From Sapria himalayana (lineage: Eukaryota > Streptophyta > Magnoliopsida > Malpighiales > Rafflesiaceae), in the NCBI GenBank assembly GCA_029783825.1, contig JAREIK010011398.1, forward strand, positions 62,001 through 126,000: a stretch of DNA of 64,000 nt, written 5' to 3'. A program made the translations under genes and the position numbers. Below, piece by piece: positions 23,140 to 36,929 of this stretch; position 1 is the stretch's first letter, and each line of letters begins with the position of its first letter. The notes under the pieces were generated by a model. That model was not told the origin of the DNA, did not search any database, and saw only the letters and a program-made list of their open reading frames with translations.

Positions 23140-25800
23140 GCATCACACACTAAAGATGAATTCCTTGTGATATTCCATATAACATTGATCAAAATTAAGA
23201 ACTAGTCTTTTTTTTGAAAATATGTGCAATGGACTGGCATTTAAAGTATTCATACTTTCTGCTTTATATGCATCATACTCACAATGATTAACATATCTAA
23301 ATTTTTGGGATCAACATTTATATTTAATATTTATCTCATGCATCATAATCAAAAAGGTTGTTATAACCTTCCAATCATATGTACGAGTGAACATCATGGT
23401 TTACCTATCACCTCCCATCATGATAACCTCTTACAAACCTACAAATAGTCAAAACCTTAATTTAAGTTCTATTTCATCATTATCAATCAGTTTTTATACA
23501 TAAAATAAATGAAACAATTAATGCATTCATAGTTAAAACAAATTATATCACATAATTAAAATTACACAAACCATAGGTCATACTAATTTGATATACATTT
23601 TCAAATCTATCACTAGAAGCAAAAGGTTTAGAGCCCCAAACCCCAACTCTAGGGTTGACATAAGTCATGCATCCCTTACTTGCTTGTGTAACTTCTAAAA
23701 AGTGTGAAATTCATTTTTAGGTTTTGTAGCTATCATGGAAATACTTATTATGAGTGGGAGAAGGAGAAGGATTGAGATATTATCCAAAATTATGTATCTC
23801 ACACTTTTATACTTAGACAGCCTTTCATTACTTTGACTAGGAAGATGTCACTTTCCAAAGAAAGTCGCAACTTTGGTGTTCATCTCTTTAGTCTGAGGTT
23901 GCAACTTTAGAAAATAGGTATAACTCTATTCAATTAGAGGTGTCAAATGAGTCCAGCCATGCCGTTATGACCATTATAGTGTGCTATTGCCATGCCACTA
24001 TGTTATCCCAGGCATGACATGGAATAGTTGGCTCTTAAAGAGTAGGGTTGTACCACACCATGTCAGGTAGCCATGCCTTCCCTACCTCACCTATTATGTA
24101 AAAATATAATGGGTGGGATAGGGGAAGCCTAGCTTCCCAAATATGATAGCCTCGTATGTAGTATCCATCTTACATGGATAGTTTTAAAAAAACACCCTAC
24201 CAAGCAATCACTCAATAGGACTAGACCAATGACCTGAGAGTCAATCATAGCTGGTCTCGGGTTACCAAGCCAGTGTGGACGATGCCACCAAGCCAACATG
24301 GTATGAGCCGTGCCATGGGTCGGCATGGTCCAGGACCAATCACAATATTGGATCGTGACATTCCACAGGCTATGCCCAGGTTGCCTAGCTTGGTTGACAT
24401 GTCTATGTTCAACATATTGATATTTATGTAACATAAAATTATAGTACTAGAAATGACCACAAATTAAACCCAATCTTTCTATAACTCAAAATTATTGTGT
24501 TGGAAATGACCATAAATTGGGCTTAATGTCTTAATAACACACCGTTATTGTGTTATTAAAATAGTCTTGGCTTTGTACCATCATTCATTTATAGTACATA
24601 GAGGGTTGTGGTGTTGTGAAGTTTCCGTGGTACGAAGATAGAATCTAATATTATTATATAGTCATGGTACTACGTGGAAACCACAACATAGACAATTAAT
24701 CTTTCTTGTGTTGGTTGTGGCCATAGTATCATGGATTGACCAAGATATAAAAGTAACATTTCATATCGCTTGAGTGTATGTGGCACTGTGAGTGGCCATG
24801 ACACTAGTATTTTTTTCTCTCATATAGCACATTACAACCATTGTGTTAGGATGTCATGACATTTCCACTTAGCTTTTGCATATAATTCATAGAGTTATCT
24901 TCTTTTAAGTATAAGAGTCATGCTTGAGTATAATATTTAGTGTCTTAAAATTTATGGCATTAAATAATTTCCATGAATTTGGCATGGAGTAGTTGTAGTT
25001 TTGTAATTTTCTATACCATAAAAGTTATGATATTATAAAATCATTGTGGCTATTATTTGAGATACTGAGCTATATAAAGATAAAGTCATCATACTAAGAA
25101 ATTGACTATGACCTTAAGTACCAGTCAGGATACTTTGTTGTTATGAAAGAGAATTAATATCGTAATTATTAAAATTCTATAAGCTTTTTTTAGCTATGAC
25201 TCCATAAAAATATCATATCCATTGAGTTTGTATTGCATGGTAAAAAGATTGTGCTAATGAGTTTGGTAGATTTATTATTTATAATAACTTCTCTAAACCA
25301 TTTAGATTTAGTTTATGCCAAGAATGGATATCGAAATTAAATGAGACTCAATAATCAATCTCCTAAACTAAACACCTCCAAAACTCATTGATTTGACAAT
25401 TATTTATCAAAACTCTCCAAAATACCAAAAAACATAAAATAAATACAAATTAGTTCAATTTATATATATGCATATTATTATTCAATACGAAAATATACAA
25501 GAATATTTGATAAATTAAACACCAAACAAATTTCCACACTAAAACATATTTTTATCATTGAGCAATAACTTCTCCTCTAAAAAATTATTTATCATCACAG
25601 TGAACTGTTACAAAAAGGTTTTAGTATTGTAGGGTCTATGAATAATTGAGCAACTTCAAGCAAACTTTTTGATTATCATGGTAATGTTTGATTTCAATAA
25701 CTATACTTGTGGGTCATTAGATGTGTGTATATATTAATGTAATGGGTATAAATATTTTTTACATCACACATGCTAAAATAAAATTTTTGGGTTTCTTCCT
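23140..25800 (+). repeat. Dispersed repeat copy 2 (possible LTR-derived)
   Basis: Collinear diverged similarity to 13470-15540, with the shared words listed for copy 1. Here the block that lies to the right in copy 1 (about 14560-15480) comes first (23140-23934 and 24406-24500), followed by the block matching 13480-14560 (24560-25430). The end of the first block appears again after 25430. It is interrupted by a non-autonomous hAT element at 23935-24405. An Athila-like internal region lies next to it, so this could be its LTR; that is inference. Confidence 0.55.
23935..24405. mobile_element. Non-autonomous hAT element (471 bp), strongly decayed
   Basis: The left terminus TAGAGGTGTCAAATGAG and right terminus GGTTGACATGTCTA match the termini of the complete hAT element. 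Flanking 8-mers tattcaat (23927-23934) and tgttcaac (24406-24413) differ by two transitions, consistent with a mutated target duplication. Inside, GC-rich subterminal words occur with tg/ca in place of cg. No coding capacity. Confidence 0.85.
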
Positions 25801-26808
25801 TAGTAGCACTATGTTTAGCACCCTTAGCTAGACCATCAAAACCATTTTACTCCATTGGAGATCACTGATATCCACATAATTTTTTTAGTGTACTATTTTA
25901 CTTCTTTCTCATTGGTCTCTTCATTTTTTCGTATTTCTTTAGTTATCTTTGTCTTTAAGGTTGTTTCCTCAGTTGATACAATGACTTTAGTGAATCTTGA
26001 GGTTTTTTCTCCACTCCAATATCTATTTTCATGCTAGATCCCAAGAGTCGCGGTGTTGAGTACTATCATTACTTTTTTTTAACTTTTCTTTTCCTTTTAC
26101 TTTATGTATTTGCAAAGTCATGACCATTATCAAAGTCATAACTTTGTCTTGTTCCTTTTCCTTGTAATTTTCTTTATGTAACTTAAGAATCATAGTATTG
26201 TGTATAGCCATAGCTTTATCCTTATGCTTATGATCGAATATTTCCTTCTATTTTAGCTAAGTCAAGGTGCTAGGCACATCTTTAGTTTTTTTTTATATTT
26301 CCTTGGTCATTTTTATTCTAGAACACAAAAATTATAGTGGGCACATCCATAGCTTTGTCTTTAATTTTTCTTTCCATTATTTCTATCTCAGCCTTGTCTA
26401 TTTCATTTACATCCAATTCATACATGTTGTCTTCATTCATCTAATAATAAAAAATCTCTCCACTAGAAATCTACTTTTTATTGCAATGTGGTATGAGTAG
26501 ATTGTTATTTCTCTAACACATATCTCATCATTGTCTAGACCTCATAAGTCATTTAAAATATTAAATATTACTTATTCCTTACTAACATAGAGAGTGAACT
26601 CACCCTTCATGACATTAATAAAACCTTATCCCATTGCCAAAAATGGTCACCCCAAAATTTGCAACACATATTAATTTTGCTATATATTCAAAATAATGAA
26701 ATGTGCTAGAAAAAATAAAAATATCAACCATGACATATACATCTTTGATGATTCTATATGGCTGCTTAATAGTCCAATATATTATTTGGAGTGAGAGAGA
26801 CGTTTGAG

Positions 26809-27400
26809 TAGAGGTGTCAAATGGGACGTGCCGGGCCGGCCCGACCCATTTTTTTTCATGCCCGACCGTGCTTTCGCGTTGGGCAGGCACGGCACGGTTA
26901 CTGTACCGTGATGTGCCTGGCCCGGCACGGGTTTGTGGGGGGTTCAGCTCGGCACGGGCCCGCGGCATGATCCGCCAGGTTCGGCCCATTTGGGCCGAAC
27001 CCTAAATTAAAAAAAATTAGGGTTTCGGCCCGCGCCAGTCATGCCGAACCCCTAATTTTAAAAATTTATGGTTTCGGTGTGTCAGAAACCCTAATTTTTA
27101 ATAAAAATTAGGAATTGGGTGCACCCGAAATCTAATTTTAAAATAAATTAGGGTTTCGGTGCCCACGTAACCCTAATTTAAAAAAAATTAATTTCGGCAA
27201 GGTACCGTGCCGACGGGCCACGGTACCATGCCTAGCCAGGCACGGCATGAGGCCCAATTGGCCTCGGCATGATTGTGCCATGGTTGGGCACGACACGAGC
27301 CAGGGCATGAAAAATTTCAATGGTGGGCCGGCCCAGGCACGATCGAATCGTGTTATGCCTCGTGCCGGACCGGGCCGAGCCGGCAAGGTTGACACCTCTA
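26809..27400. mobile_element. Non-autonomous hAT element (592 bp)
   Basis: Termini are TAGAGGTGTCAAATGGG and GTTGACACCTCTA. Flanking 8-mers are cgtttgag (26801-26808) and tgtttgag (27401-27408), identical except for one C/T difference at a CG. The GC-rich ends resemble the complete hAT element. The middle (about 27000-27190) is a run of short palindromic units made of 'ccctaatttt-aaaattagggtttcgg' type sequence. It is inserted in the Athila protease remnant and shares its internal design with the copy at 55071-55658. Confidence 0.92.
27000..27195. repeat. Internal palindromic TAGGGTTTCGG repeats of the hAT derivative
   Basis: Four to five diverged units of about 45-55 bp, each an AT-rich inverted repeat (ccctaatt ... 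aattaggg) ending in ttcgg followed by a short variable GC segment. Equivalent units occur at about 55235-55430. Confidence 0.8.
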
Positions 27401-28891
27401 TGTTTGAGTAATTTTTCTAAGATTTAATATTTATGCAATGGATAAGAGCATCAATTTGACACTTGATCACAACTTCCATGATGTCTTCTAAAAGCTTTTG
27501 GGCTCTTTCAATTTCCTCAGAATTTTTTTTTGAATAATGACACTACTCTTCTTGGTCATATTCTTGGTACCATATATCTCCAACTTTTTCTTACTACTCA
27601 TTATATCTTTCATAAATTTAACATAATTTACCATTTGGGGAAGAATTTCACACGAACAATATGTTCACTTTTAATTTTCAAAATATAAAATTTTTTTTAA
27701 GTGTTCATCTAATGTTCTCTTTCTAAATTATTGTGAAAATCAAAGATTCATTAAAAACTTACCTTTGACTTCATTTTGATCTATTTATTTCTCTTCAGGA
27801 CTTCGAGTAAGCTTTATTGACTCCTCTGATTCCCTATCTCCTTTTTTGTCATGTTTGAGTGAAACATGGTTTTGCACTTATTTTTACGTTATCCCTTTAT
27901 TATGTGTTATGGGTTCATAGTTATCATTGTTCTAGTTCTCTTTAGTTGGAGTCATAGATTTTGAGAAAGCTGAGGCATTGTTACCCCCAAAAAACTCTAG
28001 AATCCGCTTGTTCAACATAATTTTATAACTATAGAATTATGATTCTTGGATGAGTCACTACACTTTGACCCCCAAAATATCTAGAACTATTTTATTCATA
28101 GTGTCTTTATAGTTCATTCTCACTTTTAAGCAATATTAATAAATAATTCTTTGGATTTACTTTCATATCACTTGTTTTGCTATAATAAATTTCACCCCAT
28201 CACCCACAATTGATTTTCATCCTTCATGATGGTTGGTAATCAAAACTACAACCCCTTGATTCTTGTAGTTCACCACATTTTATTCATCATGTTTATAAAA
28301 GATTGTCCAATATGCTATAGCCCACTCTCATAGTTTCCATATGAAAAAGTTTTGTAATTTCTCATGATCAAATGCTGATGCTTTGGGACATTGTTGTTGG
28401 GTCCAAATACATACCGTTTGTTCTGCATTTGATTCGTCTCTTTTATTTGATAAATGACATTCGAGTTTACCAATTCCTATGAATGTAAAGTAGTTATCTT
28501 CCTTGATATTCTTCTCTTTTTTTCTTGAGCATCAAACTTTCTCAATAGAATTTCCATCTTTGCTTCAATGGTAGTGAACTTATCAAACTCTAATACTCCG
28601 GCTTGTATTTTCCCAAATATGTGATTCATTAGAGCTTAGTAGTTATGTTTGACTAGCTCATAAAATAAATGATATACATTCTCTAGTAATTTATTTATAA
28701 TAGATCCTTGGGCAGCAACATCAACTATACACATTGTGGTATAGTTCAACCATTTGTAGAAAGTTGAGACTTGAATCCACCACTCAAAATTTATACTGAG
28801 GATATATCCTCAAAAACTCATAAAAATGATTTTATTCATAATATAATTTCTCATACTTTTCTTGTAAGAATTAACTTGCCTTGCTTTGAAG

Positions 28892-29373
28892 TAGAGCTAT
28901 AGTTCCACCAGCCCAATACGACATTGTGGGTAAGGCTAAGGTCATAGCCATTCTCGACCATCCCAAATGACGAAGATGCATAGGTTGTGCATCTTTGCCA
29001 TTACTTGACGGCAGACGATGGCATGACCCCAAGTGCATGGCTGTGACAGTGATGGGTGGCTAGTTTATGGGCCAGTCATATACAATCGGCCATGTGGTTG
29101 ATTGTTTTTTAAAAAATAGACCAGCCCATGATGGGGAGATCAAATTTTTTTAGGGTGACTACCCGACGGGGACCCCGTTTGTCAATCTTCTAGGCTAGTT
29201 TACCATATTGTCGGACCAGGAACATGGGCCATACATGGCCCGACATGAAATATAACTTCATGCCGGCCTGGCTTGAGGCACGATTCTAGATAATGTCATG
29301 CTAGCCCGGGCACTATTGAACCGGGCTGAGCCATGGGTCGTGCCCAAGTTGCCTGACCTATTTGACACCTCAA
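28892..29373. mobile_element. Non-autonomous hAT element (482 bp), decayed
   Basis: The right terminus TTTGACACCTCAA and the GC-rich interior with cggcatga-like words match the hAT family. The left terminus is heavily mutated (TAGAGCTATAGTT). Flanking 8-mers ctttgaag (28884-28891) and ctatgaag (29374-29381) differ at one position. It is inserted in the Athila gag remnant. Confidence 0.78.
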
Positions 29374-29800
29374 CTATGAAGTTGAGAAATAATTTGTGGT
29401 AGAAATAATTTAGTGAAAAAAAATCAACACCAATTCTTCCCAACTTTTAATAGAATCTTGAGCTAAATATTAAAACCAACTTAATGTTTTATCATTTAAT
29501 GAAATAAAATAATTATAAACTTATTGTATCTAAGTCAGCTTCATTCATATTCATAATGTTGCATAAATCCAAAAACAATACGATATGTTTATTAGGATCC
29601 TTTGATGCCCTTCTACTATATTGGTGTTGATAAACTATAGCTATTAGACTTAGTTTCAACTCGAAATAATTATCTTCAACTGGTTACAAATGAATCTTAG
29701 AATAACTATCCAACACTAGGACCCTCCAATAATCCACAAAAGTACTATAATGGATAGGCTATCTAATGGCTTTCCATTACCTACTTAGGTCTCTTTGTTA

Positions 29801-30553
29801 CTTTCAGTGCCCTCTATAATTTATTTGTCAACTCTTTGTGTAACAATAATAATTTTAGTTCTTTCAATTTATGGGTCTAGAAGATATAGCTTACTCCCAA
29901 AGCTTTGACTTATCAAAAAGGTTGCTAAAAAAAGGAAATACAATATAAGAACACATATAAAACTAGATGCAATCATCTACATTCAAATAGGTTAATACTA
30001 CTTAAGTTTTAGATTGAAAATATTTATCACATTTAATGCTATCTATATTAGTAAAAAAACTATTCTTTTCACAAGAATAATTATGTCAACTCATGTTAAC
30101 ATAGTAAATTAAATATTTTCAATAACTATGCACTAAATTTGTGATGACTTTGTTACTCTACTTAATTTAATTGGTTAGATGATATCTCAAGAGTTTATTA
30201 ATAAGAGTCTCTCATTAACTAAAATCTACAAGTGCACGTTTCATATAAGTAGAATAATAAATTTTCATCAAGATATCAATCACATATAAATTATATCGGT
30301 TATTATTCAATAATAAGATAACCCATTTTCAATAAAATGAATACTCAAAATAATTAAAAAATTTTATGTCCATAGTTTATTTATTTAATTCATGTGATGT
30401 CATTAGTCGCTAAACATATATTATGTTGGATATAGAATGAAGATTGAGGTATTGTGCAATGATTCCTTTTTCTAATGATATATAAGGTGGTTGTCACCTT
30501 TAAGTTCTTCCCGATGATTGTCTCCTTGTAGATGTCCTCTCTATACATTACCA
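29801..30553. other. AT-rich sequence, no gene identified
   Basis: Probably the 5' untranslated part of the Athila-like remnant, but no PBS or LTR end is seen. It leads directly into the GATA array. Confidence 0.45.
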
Positions 30554-33500
30554 CTAAGATAGATAGATACAAAGATAAATTGACAAATAGAAAGACAGAG
30601 AGACAAACAGACAAACAGATAGCAAATAGATAGATATATAGAAAAATAGACAGAAAGAAAGATAATCAGATAGACAGACAATTACATAGATAGATAGATA
30701 GGTAGAAACATAAACAGATAGATAAATAGAAAGATAGACTAATAGACAGACAGCTAGACATACATATAGACATATAGATAGACAGACATCTAGATAGAAA
30801 TAAAGAAAGATAGATAGACATATAGATAGATAGAAAGATAGACAGACTAATAGATAGATAAATAGACAAAATGATGGATAAACAAATAGAAAGATAGATA
30901 GTCATGTATATAGATAGAAAGATAGACAAACATATAGATAGACAGTCAGATAGATAGAAAGATAGACAGATAGAGTGACAAATAAAGAGACAAACAGATA
31001 GAAAGTCTGATAGATAAATTGAAAGATATACATATAGATATATAGAAATACAATTAGGTTAACAAATAGATATATAGACAAATATGTAAATAGACTGAAA
31101 AATGGACAGATATATAAACAAATAGATGGACATATAGATAAATAGATAGGTAGAAAAACACATAGAAAGACAGATAGATAGTTAGATAGATAAATATATT
31201 GATAGGATGATAGACAGACAGATAGGCTAAAAGACAGACAGAAAGACTGATAGATAGAGAGATAGACAAGTAGATTGACAAAGTAATATATAGATAGATA
31301 GAAAAATAGATAGATATATAAGCAAATAGATAAACAGATAGATAAACAAACAGATAAACAAATAGATAGATAGACAAATAGATAGATAGACAGATAGACT
31401 ATCACAAAGAAAGAAAGATAGATAGACAAATAAACAAATAGATAGACAGATATATAGATAGACATATAGATAGACATACGAATAGATAGACAGATAGATA
31501 GACAGTTAGATAGACAGATAGATAAACATATAAATACATAGTTAGATAAATAGATAAACAGATAGATAGATAGATAGATATATAGACAAATAGGATGATA
31601 GATAGATAAACAAATAGAGAGACATACAAATATATAGATAGATAGATATAAAAACATACACATAGATATATAGATAGACATACATACATACATATATATA
31701 TAGAAATTTAGAAATTAGACAAACATATAGACAGAAAGATAGAGATATAGATAGATAGATACACACACACAGATAGATAGATAGATAGATAGATAGATTT
31801 TCAGATAGACAAATAGATACTCAGACAGATAGATAGATTGATAAACATATTATTGATAAACGGATAGATAGACAGAAAGATAGATAGACAGATAGATACA
31901 CAAACAAATAGACAAATAGATGACAGATAGATAGATAGACACAAAGATATTTAGATAGACAAATAGATATATAGATAGATAGACAGACAGAAAGAGAAAT
32001 AGATAGATATATAGATAGATAGATAGATAGACACACAGATAAATAGACAAATAGACAGATAGATAGATATATAGATAGACAGATAGATAGACAAAGTGAT
32101 AACTAGATTGATAGATAGACAAAAAAATTGACATATATATAAACAAACAGATATACAAATAGATAAATATATAGATAGATAGATAGAATGATAGGTAGAT
32201 AGATAGACAGATAGATAAAATGATAGGTAGATAGATAGACAGATAGACATATAGACAGATGGATAGATAAATAGATAGATAGATATACAGATAGAAAAAT
32301 TGACAAATATATAGACAGACAGATAGATAAAAAAATAGATAGATCGATAGCTAGATAGAAAGATAGATAAATAGGCAGATAGATAGATAAACTGAAGAAA
32401 AATAGAAAAATAGAAAAATAGACAGAATGGTAGTTAGAAAGACAAACAAATAGACAAATAGATAGAATGACAAAAAGACACATAATCAGATAGACTGATA
32501 GATAGATCTAAAGATATACATATAGAAAGATAGACAGATAGACAAATAAATAGATAGACTGATAGATAGATAGACAAATAGATAAATAGATAAATAGATA
32601 GATAGATAAATAGACAGATAAATAGAAGTCAGATAAACAAAATTAAATAGAAAAAAAGATTTTTGAATACAAAGATACATAGATTGATAGATGGATAGAA
32701 GACATAGAAAGATATACAAATAGTTAGTTAGACAAATACATATATAAACATATAGATATGTAGATAGATAATCAATAGGCAGATATCATAATAGTCAGAT
32801 AGATATATATAGAAATATATAGATAGACTGAAAAATGGACAGATATAAAAACAAATAGATAGACAGATATATAAATAGAAAAGTAGACAAACACATAGAT
32901 AGTCAGATAGATAGATTGATTGATTGAATGATAGACAGACACATAGGCAGATAGACAGACAGAAAGACTGATAAATAGACAGATAGATTTCAGACAAATA
33001 TATAGATAGATAGACAAATTGATAGATATATAAACAAACAAATAGATAGATAAACAAATAAACAAATAGATATACAAATAAACAAATAGATAGACATACT
33101 GATAGATAGATAGATAGATTGCATATAGATTATTAGATAGATACATACATAGATAGATAGATACATTGACAAATAGATAGATAAACAGATAGATAGACAG
33201 ACATATATATATATATATAGACAAACAGAATGATATATAGAAAACAAAAAGATAGATATACATATATACATATAGATAGATATAAAAACATACAAATAGA
33301 TAGATAGATAGACAGACATCTATATATATAGATAGATAAATAGGTATATAGAAATTATACAAACATATAGATAGAGAGATAGACATATAGATGGATAGAT
33401 ATATATATATATATAGACAAATAGACATATATATAGACAGATAGACAAATTGATAGATATACATATAGATAGACAAATAGATAGACAAATAGATAGACAA

Positions 33501-35195
33501 ATAATAGATAAATACTCAAACAGATAGACAGATTGATCGACAGATAAATAGATAGACACACAGATAGATAGGCAGACATACAAACACATACATAGATACA
33601 CAAACAAATAGACAAACAGATAGACAGATAGATAGATATACAAAATTATATAGATAGACAAATAGTTATATAGATAGGCAGACAGATAGATAGATAGACA
33701 GATAGATAGATAGATAGATAGATAGACAAACAAATTGATTGATATATAAACATATAGATAGACAAATAGATAAATATACATATAGATAGATAGAATGATA
33801 TGTAGAAAGATAGACAGATAGATGGATGGATATATAAACAGATAGACAGATATACAGATAGACAAATTGACAAATATATAGATAGACAAATAGACAGCTA
33901 GAAAAATAGATAAATAGATAGATATATAAATAGATAGATAGAAAGATAGAAAAATAGACAGATTGATAAATAGATAGATAGATAGATAAACAGAAGACAA
34001 ATAGAAAAATAGACAGAATAGCAGTTAGAAAGATAGACAAATAGACATATAGATAGAAATATAAAAAGACAAATAATCAGATAGACAGATATATAGATAG
34101 AAAGATATACATATAGAAAGATAGACAGATAGACAAATAGATAGATAGAAAGATAGATAGGTAGACAAATAGATAGATAGATAGATAAATAAATAAATAG
34201 ACAGATTGATAAATAGATAGATAAATAGACAGATAATTAGAAGTCAGATATATAAAATTAAATAGAAAAATAGATTTTCAGATAGACACATAGATAGATA
34301 GATAGATATATAGAAGACATATAGAGAGATATATAGATAGTTAGATAGATAGATATATATATAGACATACAGATATGTAGATAGATAGTCAAAAGGCAGA
34401 TATACTAATAGTCACATAGATAGATAGACAATTAGATTGATAGAAAAAAAAGATAGTTAGATAGTTTGATAGATAGAAAGATAGATAAACAGATTGATAG
34501 ACAAATAGAAAGATAGACAGATTGATTGTTAGACAAATAGATAGGAGATAAATAGACAGATAAACAGAATAAATATAGACAGATAGAGAGATAGGCAGAC
34601 AGACTAATAGACTGATAGACAGAAAGAAATATAGATAGATTGATACACAAATAGACAGATAGATAGATAGACAGATAGATAGATAGATAGACAAATAGAC
34701 ATATAGATAAATAGATAAATAGATAGATAGCTAGACATATAGATAGATAGACAAATAGGCAGATAAAATTATACACAAATAGATAGATAGACAAAAAGAT
34801 AGAAAGGTAGATAGAAAGATAGATAAATAGACAAATAGATAAATAAACAGATACACAAATACAAAGATAGACAGATAAAAGATAGATAGACAGATAGACA
34901 CATAGCTAGATTGATTGATTGATAGTTAGGTAGATAGATAGATAGTTCAATTGATTGATTGATTGATAGATAGATTGATTGATTGATACAAAGATATATA
35001 GATAGATAGATATATAGATAGATAGATTAATAGATAGACAAAAAATAGACAGACATGCAAAAAGATAGATATATAGATAAATAGATAATTAAACAAATAG
35101 ACAAATAGATAGACAAATAGATAGATAGATAGATAAAAAAATAAATAAATAAATAGATAGGCAATTAAAGGTTATACATTGACAGATAGACATTT
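30554..35195 (+). repeat. GATA/GACA tetranucleotide array, left part
   Basis: About 4.6 kb composed almost entirely of gata, gaca, aata, cata and gaaa tetramers in one orientation. Longer segments recur at about 1.6-kb offsets, so there is a higher-order structure: 32626 with 34240 ('agaagtcagata' plus 'aaaattaaatagaaaaa'), 32748 with 34363, 32390-32552 with 33989-34138, and 31675 with 33302. Reverse-strand ORFs of repeated Ser-Ile-Tyr-Leu are a by-product of the tetramer and are not genes. The array runs to the 3-bp flank of the CACTA insertion. Confidence 0.97.
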
Positions 35196-35990
35196 TACTA
35201 CAATAAAATATTGATTTAGCTAGGAAATTTTAGCTAGGTATCAATCCCTAGCTAAATTGAGAGAGATTAGGTAGGAAATCACAAGGGATTTATTTTTTTT
35301 TCATTAAAATAAAAATTTGCAATTGATTAGCGACTGATTAGTGACAGAATAATTTAATAAATTCTGTATCATAAAAAAATAAAGAATTTAGTAATGGATA
35401 AGTGACGAATTAGTGACGGAATATATTCATAAATTCTGCTAAAGAAAAGTGTGGAATTTAGTGACTCATTTAGCAAAGTATTTTCCCCAACCAATAAAAT
35501 CTAAAATTTAGTGATGAATTTAGCGATGGAATTTCCATAGCTATTAAAATCTGAAATTTAGCGATTGAACTTCACTAGCTAATTACATATGGAATTTATT
35601 GATGGATTTAGCAATGAAATTTTCCTAGTAAATAAAATTCAAAATTTTGTGACGGATTTAATGATAGAATTTTCTTAGCCAATAAAATTTAGAATTTAAC
35701 TACAGAATTTCCCTAGCTAATAAAATCCAGTATTTAGCGATGGATTTAACGATGAAATTTTCCTAGCTAATAAAATTCGAAATTTAGCGATGGATTTAGT
35801 GATGGAATTTCCCTAGCTATATAAATCCGGAATTTTATGATGGATTTAGCAACAGAATTTTCCTAGCTATTAAAATTGATAATTTTGCGATGGAGTTAGC
35901 GACGAAACTCCCTTAGCTAATTACATCTGGAAATTAGTGATGGATTTAGCAACAGAATTTCTCTATCCAATAAAATTTTTACAAAATATA
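35196..35990 (+). repeat. Left subterminal repeats of CACTA element 1
   Basis: About a dozen units of roughly 50-60 bp, each combining 'gaatttagcgatggatttagcgacgg' variants with 'ttccctagctaataaaatcc'. In En/Spm-type elements such subterminal motifs bind the TNPA-like protein; that function here is by analogy. Confidence 0.88.
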
Positions 35991-36929
35991 CAAATTATTA
36001 TTTAAATTAATTAATAAAGATATTAAATATTTCTATTAATGCATACTTTAAATAATTAATTCTATAATTATAAACATTTTTTAAAAAATTTCAAATAATA
36101 TATGAACATACACAAATATTTGTATTAATAAAAATCTAATATCATTATTTGTATGATTATACAAAAAATATTTACAAAATATATTTACAAAAAATATTTA
36201 CAAAAAATATTTAGAAAAAATATTTACAAAAAATCTAAAATCATTATTTGTATTAATAAAGATTATACAAAAAATCTGAATTAACAATTAAACAAGTAAA
36301 TATTTATATTATTAAAACTTAAAAAAAACTGTAATGATTATAATAAATTTTTTAAAAATTGTTACTAAAAGATTTGGAATATTTGAATTATAAAAAAAAT
36401 CATATTTTTTTTTTAAATTTAAAATATAATAAATTGATAGTTAAGAATAAATAAATTAATGGTTTAATTACATCCAAAAATTTTTAATGAGTTATAAAAT
36501 AAAATTTTTCTAAGTACTTATTAAAAGAATACTTCAAGTATTTTTTTAGGGTTTAAAAAAGTGTTTCGAAATATTACTAATGATATTTTTTGTCTTTAAT
36601 ACACTAAAAATTAATTTTAGCTTTATTAACACTTTTGAAAATCACTACCAAATGACCCTAAGTTAATTTTAATTTATGTTTTTTTTACCTCTACTAAAAT
36701 TTCTAAGAATTAAAGGATTGAGTAAATAATTATAATAAAAGAAAAGAAAATAAAAAATAATATTTAATTTAAAATAAAATATGTATTCTTAGAATAATAA
36801 ATAAATAAATAATTAATTAATATTTTAAAATTAATACAAGTTAAACATGATTCCGACATTGTTTATGCAGTGAGAAAACAAGTTAAAATAAAATATCGAT
36901 TAACTTTCAAGTGAGAAAATGAAAGGAAG
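35991..36929. other. AT-rich internal CACTA sequence
   Basis: No frame. Several near-identical short repeats of 'acaaaaaatattt' lie at 36165-36230. Confidence 0.6.

Larger units (their letters stand above)
25950..29800 (-). pseudogene. Athila-like Ty3/gypsy gag-protease remnant
   Basis: Minus-strand translations over shifting frames give Athila-type landmarks. Gag near 29620-29540: DPNKHIVLFLDLCNIMNMNE, matching the DPhKHLxxFLxICDTxxxN motif. The YNGL...DAAAGG region appears in decayed form near 28740-28690. The protease block at 26800-26570 reads IKQPYRIIKDVYVMVDIFIF and then PFLAMG.GFINVMKGEFTL, parallel to IKxPxGIIEDVLVKVDKFIF and GRPFLATGxxLIDVxxGELTL. The two blocks are separated and interrupted by two small hAT elements (26809-27400 and 28892-29373). 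Many stops. Polymerase is not recognised below about 25950. Confidence 0.72.

Noticed and set aside
24129..24460. 101- and 71-codon minus-strand ORFs
   Set aside because: They fall within the decayed non-autonomous hAT element at 23935-24405 and have no protein similarity I recognise.
30666..34794. Many minus-strand ORFs up to 263 codons of repeated Ser-Ile-Tyr-Leu/Cys/Phe
   Set aside because: They are the translation of the GATA/GACA tetranucleotide array, overlap in several frames and have no domain or gene signals.
30554..35195. Regularly repeated structure that could be mistaken for a CRISPR-like array
   Set aside because: The repeat is a 4-bp microsatellite with no conserved repeat/unique spacer layout, in a eukaryotic genome with no cas genes.
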